Of a stretch of 5,106 bases of DNA, positions 1-5,106 are shown piece by piece; position 1 is the first letter of the stretch, and every line of letters starts with the position of its first letter. This DNA comes from NZWG01 sp964478995 (GTDB lineage Bacteria; Fidelibacterota; Marinisomatia; Marinisomatales; UBA1611). The notes under the pieces are model-generated. The model saw nothing but the letters and a program-made list of their open reading frames with translations, ran no database searches and was not told the origin of the DNA. The translations under genes and the position numbers were made by a program. The DNA lies in NCBI GenBank assembly GCA_964478995.1, contig CAYZJY010000110.1, positions 1-5,106 of the forward strand. The letters are read 5' to 3'.

Positions 1-1
1 T

Positions 2-31
2 CAAAATCCATATTTGTATTTTTTGTCATGA
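2..31 (+). CDS. Possible 3' end of an upstream gene (9 codons plus stop)
   Basis: From base 2 an open frame reads QNPYLYFLS and then stops at TGA 29-31. That stop overlaps the ATG of the next gene in an ATGA arrangement, the same junction seen at 3309-3312 between two well-supported genes. The next gene has no Shine-Dalgarno sequence just upstream (the bases before its ATG are T-rich), which fits translational coupling to an upstream reading frame. Nine residues are too few to identify a family. The other two forward frames are also open over these few bases, so this is an inference from the junction only. Confidence 0.35.
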   Translation, partial: QNPYLYFLS

Positions 32-1113
32 GGGTCTTCATAGACATAGGGCACCCAGCCCATGTGCATTATTTTAAAAATACAATAGCATATCTTAATA
101 GCCATAATCATAAGGTTTTTGTAACAGCAAGAGATAAGGATGTGACACACCTGCTGTTGGATAATTATTCTATAAAGTATGTTTCCAGAGGAAAAGGCAG
201 AAAAGGATTAATTGGAAAACTATTCTATTTGGTAAGTGCAGACTATCAATTATTTAAACTATCAAAAATTTTCAAACCTGATCTTTTTCTTAGTTTTGCT
301 TCTCCATATGCAGGTCACGTGTCTTGGTTAATTGGAAAGCCACATATAGCATTCACAGATACAGAGCATGCCAAACTTGGACTAATTTCTTTTTTACCAT
401 TTTGCAATGTAGTGCTTACCCCTAAAGTTTTCAAAATTGATCTAGGCAATAGGCATCTAAGATTTAATGGTTTTATGGAACAATGCTATCTGCAAAATAA
501 TTATTTCAAACCTAATGGTGCCATACTTGATAAACTACGCTTAGAATCCAATGAAAAATTTGTCATCATACGGTTAGTCTCTTGGGATGCTAGTCATGAT
601 ATTGGTCAAAAGGGTTTTTCTTCATCTTATTTATTAAAACTAGTTGAAGAAGTTAAAAAATATGCAAGAGTGTTTATATCTTCTGAATGTGAATTGCCAA
701 AACCCCTGAAAAATTTTGAATTGAAAATTGAAGCAACTGAAATACATAGTCTTCTCTATTATGCATGGTTGTTTATAGGTGAAGGAGCAACAATGGCTTC
801 TGAATGTGCAATGTTGGGCACACCAAGCATATATGTAAATACATTAACTGCAGGAACTCTAGAGGCACAAAAAGACCAAGGGCTTTTGAATATCTATCAT
901 TCAAGTGAAGGCATTATTAAAAAGACGGTGGAAATTCTTAGTGATGAAAGAAGCAAGGAAAGCCAAAAAAGAAGATGTAGGTTTTCGCTTAAAGATAATA
1001 TAGATGTAAATAAATTTATCAACTGGTTCATAATAAACTATCCAGATAGTTTTGAGCAATTAAAAAATAATCCAAACCATATGAATAAGTTTCATCTGGA
1101 TAATATTTTTTAG
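28..1113 (+). CDS. DUF354 (COG1817) family predicted glycosyltransferase, GT-B type
   Basis: This complete 361-residue protein looks like the DUF354/COG1817 family, whose members resemble GT-B-fold glycosyltransferases and the UDP-GlcNAc 2-epimerase group and are about this length. Family hallmarks, in order: the N-terminal strand and loop IDIGHPAHVHYFKN (residues 5-18); GKGRKGL (55-61); the segment around SPYAGHVSW (92-100) followed by AFTDTEHA (108-115); RFNGFMEQCYL (145-155); the signature VSWDASHDIGQKGFS (184-198) at the start of the second domain; the putative nucleotide-binding stretch GEGATMASECAMLGTPSIYV (251-270); and EAQKDQGLL (279-287). There is no signal peptide or clear membrane helix, so it is probably cytoplasmic. 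Donor and acceptor cannot be read from sequence. The frame is open to the left edge, but MRVFIDIGHPAHVH is the usual family N-terminus, which supports ATG 28. The gene probably follows an upstream gene by ATGA coupling and is separated by 225 bases from the next gene. The family assignment is firm; glycosyl transfer onto a surface polysaccharide is inferred from its neighbours. Confidence 0.88.
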   Translation: MRVFIDIGHPAHVHYFKNTIAYLNSHNHKVFVTARDKDVTHLLLDNYSIKYVSRGKGRKGLIGKLFYLVSADYQLFKLSKIFKPDLFLSFASPYAGHVSWLIGKPHIAFTDTEHAKLGLISFLPFCNVVLTPKVFKIDLGNRHLRFNGFMEQCYLQNNYFKPNGAILDKLRLESNEKFVIIRLVSWDASHDIGQKGFSSSYLLKLVEEVKKYARVFISSECELPKPLKNFELKIEATEIHSLLYYAWLFIGEGATMASECAMLGTPSIYVNTLTAGTLEAQKDQGLLNIYHSSEGIIKKTVEILSDERSKESQKRRCRFSLKDNIDVNKFINWFIINYPDSFEQLKNNPNHMNKFHLDNIF

Positions 1114-1167
1114 TTCTTTTTAGATTATATAAGTAGATTACTGTAGCCAAAGGAGTACCCTCTATTG

Positions 1168-1231
1168 TTGTAAAACGCTAACATTTTTCTTAATTAAAAA
1201 ATAAAACGATGATTTTAGCGTACTTTTACAA
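1168..1231. repeat. Bulged long-range inverted repeat, 13-bp arms
   Basis: The left arm TTGTAAAACGCTA (1168-1180) is complementary to the right arm TAGCGTACTTTTACAA (1216-1231), apart from three extra bases (TAC, 1221-1223) bulged in the right arm. The arms enclose 35 bases that include an AT-only near-palindrome around TTAATTAA (1190-1197). Transcribed, this could form a long hairpin. It lacks a terminal U-run on the + strand, so a standard intrinsic terminator is not indicated. It could instead be a regulator site or a remnant of a small palindromic repeat. Confidence 0.5.
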
Positions 1232-1245
1232 TGCTCATATATATT

Positions 1246-1267
1246 CACTGTGATAATCAACACAGTG
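1246..1267. repeat. Perfect 7-bp inverted repeat CACTGTG / CACAGTG
   Basis: CACTGTG (1246-1252) and CACAGTG (1261-1267) are exact reverse complements separated by 8 bases. With four G:C pairs per stem it is the most GC-rich hairpin in this AT-rich spacer. It has no following T-run, so an operator-like dyad or an mRNA leader hairpin is more likely than a terminator. It lies 71 bases before the sugar transferase start codon. Its right end runs into a second small dyad, TGCAA-A-TTGCA (1266-1276). Confidence 0.5.
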
Positions 1268-1294
1268 CAAATTGCAAGCCTAGCATAAATTTCC

Positions 1295-1318
1295 AATTAT
1301 TTACTAAATCAAATAATT
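1295..1318. repeat. Perfect 8-bp AT-only inverted repeat near the start codon
   Basis: AATTATTT (1295-1302) and AAATAATT (1311-1318) are exact reverse complements around an 8-base loop. The dyad ends 20 bases before the ATG at 1339 and only 3 bases before the likely ribosome binding site. The stem contains only A:T pairs, so an RNA hairpin would be weak and chance is a real possibility in DNA of this composition. Confidence 0.35.
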
Positions 1319-1321
1319 ATT

Positions 1322-1326
1322 AGGGG
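1322..1326 (+). promoter_or_regulatory. Probable ribosome binding site AGGGG with long spacing
   Basis: AGGGG lies 12 bases before the ATG at 1339, longer than the usual 5-9. It overlaps an 8-base palindrome, GGTGCACC (1325-1332). An in-frame TAG at 1321-1323 prevents any start further upstream, so ATG 1339 is the first possible start after that stop even though the spacing is not ideal. Confidence 0.45.
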
Positions 1327-1338
1327 TGCACCTATTCC

Positions 1339-3312
1339 ATGATCAGTAAATCAAATTTAAAGAAATTACTTTGGACGCTTGATTTAACAGTCTTCACAAT
1401 TGCCTTCGCAATAATGAATTATAAAAAATTTGAAATCATAATTCCAAAAAACAATTATCTGTATCTCTATATGGTATTTATCTTTTTCTGGATATTATTC
1501 TCAAACTACTATGAAAGATTTAATGCCTTGATTCAAAAACCATTTGCACTTGTTTTAAGAATTACATTTTGGTCTTCAATGCTTAGTTTTCTTTTCGTCG
1601 TAATTACAATATCATTTTCTGATCTATGGAACATATCAAGATCATTCATAGTGACATTCACATCAGTAATGGTCGCTTATTCTATTGTGATGGCCTTATT
1701 ATTAAAAATATTAATTAGATCAACCGGTATTAAAGTGTTGAATATTGAAAATCAGACTGAATATACTACTCAAAATAAATTCTATTTTAAATGGCTGATT
1801 CCTGGGCTGTCAAGTCTACTTCTAATTTATATTTGCATTACATATATGAGTACAGGCTTTTTTTACTATAGCGTACTACACGAGCAAAATTTTTTGGTTT
1901 TAATCGCCTCTTGGGGTCTAGGTACTCTTCTCACCAATAGATATAAGGAACCCAATTCAATAAATCATTATTACGAGATTGCTCCATATTTGAAAGGCTC
2001 AATTTTAACTATCCTTTTTATTACATTTTTCTATTATACACTACGCTTGGATTCAGAATCAGTGGCCATAACATATAAAGCAGGATTTATTCATTCCGGA
2101 TTGGAAATTATTTCCTTTTTCCTTTATTTCTTTGGCAGATCAAAAAAATATTATCATAATGGATATAAAGAAAAAAAGAATATTGATGTAAATAATTCAC
2201 AGGAGTTTCTATCCATAGATAAAGCAAGCAATCATTCAAGTTTATCTTATGATAGGAAAGTTCTATCTGATAATATAGAAACATTTGGTTTTACGTATGA
2301 TAATGACTTAACGAATTTTATCTGGGATTCTATTAAATCAGAAAACATTGCAAAGGAAAAGGTAACAATCTTAAATACAGATCAAGCAATAAATATTGAA
2401 TTATTATTTGATCAATCTAAACAGTTATTAATCAACATTCACAAATTAAATGATTGTAGAAGAATAAATGAATATCTATTGTCAGCATATTCCAAGCTTG
2501 AGAGCGGAGGTCTTTTGGTTGGGAACTTCGTACCCTTAGAAAGATTTGCACTTAACCTAAGATCAAAAATGCCGCATTTTTTATATTTGATCATTTTACC
2601 ATTTTATTTTTTACTTCACAGAGTATTTCCAAAACTAACAATTACAAAACAAATTTATTTTATCATTACAAAAGGAAAAAATCGCGTACTATCAAAATCT
2701 GAATTACTGGGGAGACTTGCTTTTTGTGGATATGAAATAATTAATGAAATTACTATTGAAGATAAATTCTATTTTATTTGTAAAAAGAAAAAAACAGTTT
2801 CAGAGGAAAAATCTCCATCCTATGGACCTATTGTAAAATTAAAACGGATAGGCTATAATGGAGAACCATTATACATATATAAACTAAGAACCATGTATCC
2901 ATATAGTGAATTTATTCAGGGTGATATTTATGAAAAGTATCACCTAGATAAATCAGGAAAAATGAAAGGCGATTATCGCATTACATCTTGGGGTAAAATA
3001 TTTAGGAAGTATTTCCTTGATGAGATACCGCAAATTTATAATTGGCTTAAAGGAGACTTAAATCTTGTTGGAATACGTGCTTTAAGTGAACATTATTTCA
3101 GTCTATATCCTGATGACCTAAAACAAAAACGAATAAATTTCAAACCTGGATTAATTCCTCCCTATTATGCTGATTTACCAGAGTCTTTTGATGAGATAGT
3201 TAATAGTGAAAGAGAATATTTATTACAAAAAGAGAAATCACCAATATTGACCGATATTAAATATTTTTTTAAAGCCAGTTCTAATATATTACTCGGTGCG
3301 AGAAGCAAATGA
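1339..3312 (+). CDS. Membrane / methyltransferase-like / sugar transferase fusion; probable polyprenyl phosphoglycosyl transferase
   Basis: A 657-residue, three-part protein. Residues 1-270 hold about eight hydrophobic segments (roughly 11-27, 39-57, 71-92, 102-127, 148-170, 184-199, 219-236, 247-266), apparently two four-helix units. After a polar Asn-rich linker (270-315), residues about 315-482 resemble a methyltransferase fold: YLLSAYSKLESGGLLVGNF (379-397) and KSELLGRLAFCGYEIINE (453-470) match the late strands and helices of such domains, but no SAM-binding glycine motif is visible, so it is probably inactive as a methylase. Residues 496-610 are the bacterial sugar transferase domain (PF02397 type): GPIVKLKRIGYNGEPLYIYK (496-515), LRTM (516-519), DYRIT (545-549), FRKYFLDEIPQ (555-565) with the expected catalytic Asp561-Glu562 pair, and LKGDLNLVGIR (570-580). 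Such domains transfer a sugar phosphate to polyprenyl phosphate at the inner membrane, the first step of glycan assembly. Oddities: the usual membrane helix just before the GP motif is missing, and the usual VGPRP-type motif reads VGIRA. It overlaps the Wzi-like gene by 4 bases. The sugar substrate is unknown. Confidence 0.85.
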   Translation: MISKSNLKKLLWTLDLTVFTIAFAIMNYKKFEIIIPKNNYLYLYMVFIFFWILFSNYYERFNALIQKPFALVLRITFWSSMLSFLFVVITISFSDLWNISRSFIVTFTSVMVAYSIVMALLLKILIRSTGIKVLNIENQTEYTTQNKFYFKWLIPGLSSLLLIYICITYMSTGFFYYSVLHEQNFLVLIASWGLGTLLTNRYKEPNSINHYYEIAPYLKGSILTILFITFFYYTLRLDSESVAITYKAGFIHSGLEIISFFLYFFGRSKKYYHNGYKEKKNIDVNNSQEFLSIDKASNHSSLSYDRKVLSDNIETFGFTYDNDLTNFIWDSIKSENIAKEKVTILNTDQAINIELLFDQSKQLLINIHKLNDCRRINEYLLSAYSKLESGGLLVGNFVPLERFALNLRSKMPHFLYLIILPFYFLLHRVFPKLTITKQIYFIITKGKNRVLSKSELLGRLAFCGYEIINEITIEDKFYFICKKKKTVSEEKSPSYGPIVKLKRIGYNGEPLYIYKLRTMYPYSEFIQGDIYEKYHLDKSGKMKGDYRITSWGKIFRKYFLDEIPQIYNWLKGDLNLVGIRALSEHYFSLYPDDLKQKRINFKPGLIPPYYADLPESFDEIVNSEREYLLQKEKSPILTDIKYFFKASSNILLGARSK

Positions 3313-4664
3313 CATCCATCACAAAATCTTTATGTTTTCTAACTGTAATTACATCCTCATTATTTTCTGAAGAATTAATGATCAAACCAATTCTATTCTC
3401 CCACTTTTCTTCAAATGGATCAGATTGGGTATATGAAAGTGACCCTATAACAACTTTTGGAGCAGGTCTAGATATCACATATCACAATGAATTCATTTCA
3501 GTTGAAGCAAATTATTTACAACTTGGATTTCTAGGAAGAATTGAAAATGGTTTATATGAATTCTCGCCAATAAAAAGTTTGCCTTACCTTGATAGATCAA
3601 AAGATGCTGATGGATATTGGAGTGAATACATCAAGGCAAAATTCACATACAGAAACTCTGAGTCAGTCCAATTTAACTTTGGAATATTTGATAGACATTG
3701 GGGTCACGGAATCAGAGCTATTCATATTTCAAAAAAGGCACCCTCTTATCCTCAATTCGGATTTGATTGGAAAATAAAAGATAATTTAACTTTCACATTT
3801 TTCCACGGTTTCCTTCATAGTGGCATCCCAGATTCAAGTCGTGCAGAACTTTATGAAAACAAAATTGGTCAAAGGTCATTAAATATTGCAAGAAATATAT
3901 CTTCCCATAAGATTCAATGGAAACCCTCAAGGAACTTGGAATTGAGTGTAAATGAAACAGTTATATATGCTGCGAGGGGACTAGATATTCACTATTTGAT
4001 TCCATTTGCTCCCTACTACCCTATTGAAAATTATTTAGGTGACACAGACAATCTCCAAATGGGATTTGACCTATCATATACAATATATAATAATCATAAA
4101 CTCTATATTGGATTTTTCATGGATGAATTAACACCAGAGTGGATATTTAATTCAAAAAATCATAATTGGTTTGCATGGCAAATTGGATATAATAAAAATG
4201 ATCTAATAATTGAAAAATCAAATATGGTTATTGAATATAATTGGACAGATCAGCGTATATATAAACATAAATACACAATCAATGATTATTATAGCCATGA
4301 TCAACCTTTAGGTTTTTGGGCAGGGCCTCATGCCGAAGAAATATTGATATATTTTTCAATTCCACTAGAAAATATTAGCATTGAATTTGACAATTCATAT
4401 ATTAAACGTGGTTTGGTCTCTAATCAGGATATAGACGGTAATTACAATGATACATATGATGAGCGATATAGCAATGGATACCAATCACGTTCTTTAAATG
4501 CTATAAGAATATCAAAAAATTCAAGAATAAAAGGGCTGAGTTATTTAATTGGGCTCAATCAGGTCAATTTTAAAAACATAGGATTTACAATGATTAATGA
4601 TGGATTAAATTCAAGAAAATTTTCCTTTGAATTTGGATTTAATTATAATTTTTTGAAGGGGTGA
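3309..4664 (+). CDS. wzi: Wzi-family capsule assembly outer-membrane beta-barrel protein
   Basis: A 451-residue protein with a likely signal peptide: hydrophobic CFLTVITSSLF (residues 9-19), probable cleavage after Ser20. The rest is rich in alternating aromatic/polar strands typical of an outer-membrane barrel. Features matching the Caps_assemb_Wzi family (PF14052): FGIFDRHWGHGIRAIHISKK (124-143) followed by APSYPQF (144-150), where the family has a conserved R-WG-G and AP-P pattern; LDIHYLIPFAPYYPIENYLG (225-244) then DTDN (245-248); and IEYNWTDQRIYKHKYT (308-323) then PLGFWAGPHAEE (333-344). It ends FNYNFLKG, close to the aromatic C-terminal signal of barrel proteins. E. coli Wzi is a surface lectin that helps hold group 1 capsule on the cell; the same role here is inferred, and the symbol denotes the family, not proven orthology. 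Its start overlaps the stop of the sugar transferase gene (ATGA), with only a weak GAGAAG 3 bases upstream, which suggests translational coupling. An internal ATG at residue 24 would lose the signal peptide, so 3309 is preferred. Confidence 0.85.
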   Translation: MTSITKSLCFLTVITSSLFSEELMIKPILFSHFSSNGSDWVYESDPITTFGAGLDITYHNEFISVEANYLQLGFLGRIENGLYEFSPIKSLPYLDRSKDADGYWSEYIKAKFTYRNSESVQFNFGIFDRHWGHGIRAIHISKKAPSYPQFGFDWKIKDNLTFTFFHGFLHSGIPDSSRAELYENKIGQRSLNIARNISSHKIQWKPSRNLELSVNETVIYAARGLDIHYLIPFAPYYPIENYLGDTDNLQMGFDLSYTIYNNHKLYIGFFMDELTPEWIFNSKNHNWFAWQIGYNKNDLIIEKSNMVIEYNWTDQRIYKHKYTINDYYSHDQPLGFWAGPHAEEILIYFSIPLENISIEFDNSYIKRGLVSNQDIDGNYNDTYDERYSNGYQSRSLNAIRISKNSRIKGLSYLIGLNQVNFKNIGFTMINDGLNSRKFSFEFGFNYNFLKG

Positions 4665-4682
4665 TTCCTTGGCTTTTCTAGG

Positions 4683-4701
4683 AAAATCTATCTAAGATTT
4701 T
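4683..4701. terminator. Weak hairpin between convergent genes, possible bidirectional terminator
   Basis: AAAATCT (4683-4689) and AGATTTT (4695-4701) form a perfect 7-bp dyad around a 5-base loop, 18 bases after the Wzi-like stop codon. The A-tract on one side and T-tract on the other are what a terminator working in both directions would show, and the position between convergent genes fits. The stem has only one G:C pair and four terminal T, so it would be weak. A competing 5-bp hairpin, TTTTC-TAG-GAAAA (4674-4686), shares the A-tract. Confidence 0.3.
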
Positions 4702-4750
4702 GACTATTTATTATTTGATAAATCCTTATATCACATATGCCCACTAATAT

Positions 4751-4766
4751 GTTATCATATGACAAC
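4751..4766. repeat. 16-base near-palindrome over the rfbB stop codon
   Basis: The bases GTTATCATATGACAAC pair symmetrically at seven of eight positions about the central CATATG; only the A/C pair fails. The dyad covers the stop codon (4755-4757) and last codons of the minus-strand rfbB gene. It could be a protein-binding dyad or a chance product of the codons there; no T-run follows it on either strand. Confidence 0.25.
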
Positions 4767-5106
4767 ACCTAATCTTTCTTGTCTATATGTATTATCTTGA
4801 ATAGACTTCCACCATATCTCATTATTTAGATACCACTCAATTGTTTTACGTATACCACTTTCAAATGACTCTTTGGGTGTCCATCCTAGTTCATTATTAA
4901 TTTTTGTTGCGTCAATTGCATAGCGAAAATCGTGTCCTGGACGATCTTTTACAAAGGTGATCAAATCTGAGTATGATTCGTTATCCTTTGGCAATAATTC
5001 GTCAAGAATATCACAGATTGTCCTGACGACATTAAGGTTTTTTATCTCATTATTACCACCAATATTGTATGTCTGTCCAATAGTGCCATCATTAAGTACA
5101 CACCAT
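4755..5106 (-). CDS. rfbB: dTDP-glucose 4,6-dehydratase, C-terminal part (runs off the right edge)
   Basis: This is the last 116 residues of an RfbB/RmlB enzyme; the full family length is about 350, so roughly two thirds lie outside the window. The enzyme is an NAD-dependent short-chain dehydrogenase-type protein that converts dTDP-glucose to dTDP-4-keto-6-deoxyglucose in the cytoplasm, the second step toward dTDP-rhamnose and other deoxysugars. Diagnostic stretches in order: GQTYNIGGNNE and NLNVVRTICDILDE near the cut edge, then LITFVKDRPGHDFRYAIDA with the conserved RPGHD-RYAID block, KINNELGWTP, and the tail FESGIRKTIEWYLNNEIWW. The visible part contains C-terminal substrate-binding elements; the Rossmann and YxxxK motifs are beyond the edge. 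The frame stays open to base 5105, so the TTG at 4994 is an internal leucine codon, not a start. It is convergent with the Wzi-like gene, 90 bases away, so it belongs to a separate, oppositely transcribed unit, perhaps with other rml genes further right. Confidence 0.93.
   Translation of the reverse strand, partial: WCVLNDGTIGQTYNIGGNNEIKNLNVVRTICDILDELLPKDNESYSDLITFVKDRPGHDFRYAIDATKINNELGWTPKESFESGIRKTIEWYLNNEIWWKSIQDNTYRQERLGVVI

Larger units (their letters stand above)
1114..1338. other. Inverted-repeat-rich intergenic region upstream of the sugar transferase gene
   Basis: This 225-base spacer between two same-strand genes carries three separate inverted repeats (listed individually). It also has a Shine-Dalgarno-like AAAGGAG at 1149-1155 with no usable frame after it: the TTG TTG codons that follow run straight into TAA. 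No ORF longer than about 14 codons is visible on either strand. A weak sigma70-like pair, TTGCAA (1272-1277) and AATTAT (1295-1300) with 17 bases between, could be a promoter for the downstream gene, but in such AT-rich DNA this is poor evidence. I found no JUMPStart/ops element. A new transcription start here, giving the downstream pair its own unit, is plausible but unproven. Confidence 0.5.

Noticed and set aside
1..27. An upstream start for the DUF354 gene, as its frame is open to the left edge
   Set aside because: MRVFIDIGHPAHVH matches the usual N-terminus of the family, so ATG 28 is the better start.
1149..1170. Strong Shine-Dalgarno-like AAAGGAG suggesting a gene start
   Set aside because: The only start-like codons at suitable distance (TTG TTG, 1165-1170) lead directly to TAA, so no protein can follow.
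1209..1253. 14-codon open frame (MILAYFYNAHIYSL) in the spacer
   Set aside because: It has no ribosome binding site, is very short, overlaps the inverted repeats, and is expected by chance.
1114..1338. Riboswitch, CRISPR repeat or JUMPStart/ops element in the spacer
   Set aside because: No repeated spacer-repeat pattern, ops-like core or recognisable riboswitch core is visible; only simple dyads are present.
3281..3478. 65-codon minus-strand open frame
   Set aside because: It lies antisense across the sugar transferase/Wzi-like junction, resembles no family I recognise, and is explained by the two strong plus-strand genes.
3589..3777. 62-codon plus-strand open frame inside the Wzi-like gene
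   Set aside because: It is an out-of-frame shadow of a well-supported coding region, with no ribosome binding site or recognisable motif.
4755..4994. A short 79-residue standalone protein starting at TTG 4994 on the minus strand
   Set aside because: The frame continues upstream without a stop to the window edge with conserved RfbB sequence, so the TTG is an internal leucine codon and the gene is edge-truncated, not short.

Overview
The window is a stretch of surface-polysaccharide biosynthesis genes from an AT-rich, Gram-negative-type bacterium. The outer-membrane barrel of the Wzi capsule-assembly family requires an outer membrane. The unusual membrane / methyltransferase-like / sugar-transferase fusion protein is an architecture I recall mainly from Bacteroidota and related marine lineages such as Marinimicrobia. 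The phylum is an inference: there is no rRNA or other phylogenetic marker here. Base composition is visibly very AT-rich (not counted) and looks uniform across the genes.

Layout. Bases 1-31 probably carry the last codons of an upstream gene, ending in an ATGA overlap. Bases 28-1113 (+) encode a complete DUF354/COG1817 family GT-B-type protein. Bases 1114-1338 are non-coding and hold three separate inverted repeats and the start region of the next gene. Bases 1339-3312 (+) encode a 657-residue protein with about eight membrane segments, a degenerate methyltransferase-like middle domain and a C-terminal bacterial sugar transferase (phosphoglycosyl transferase) domain. Bases 3309-4664 (+) overlap it by 4 bases (ATGA) and encode a Wzi-family outer-membrane beta-barrel with a signal peptide. 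Bases 4665-4754 separate two convergent genes and contain weak hairpins. Bases 4755-5106 (-) are the C-terminal third of dTDP-glucose 4,6-dehydratase (RfbB/RmlB), cut by the right edge of the window.

How they fit together (inference). RfbB makes dTDP-4-keto-6-deoxyglucose, the precursor of dTDP-rhamnose and related deoxysugars. The sugar transferase would start a glycan by moving a sugar-phosphate onto a polyprenyl-phosphate lipid. The DUF354 protein is a plausible further glycosyltransferase. The Wzi-like barrel would organise or retain the finished polysaccharide at the cell surface. The tight ATGA coupling of the initiating transferase to the Wzi-like gene is the most informative linkage.

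I see no mobile element, CRISPR array, tRNA or rRNA, and no clear sign of a wholly new system. The points most worth a second look are the fusion architecture of the 657-residue protein and the inverted-repeat-rich spacer in front of it.
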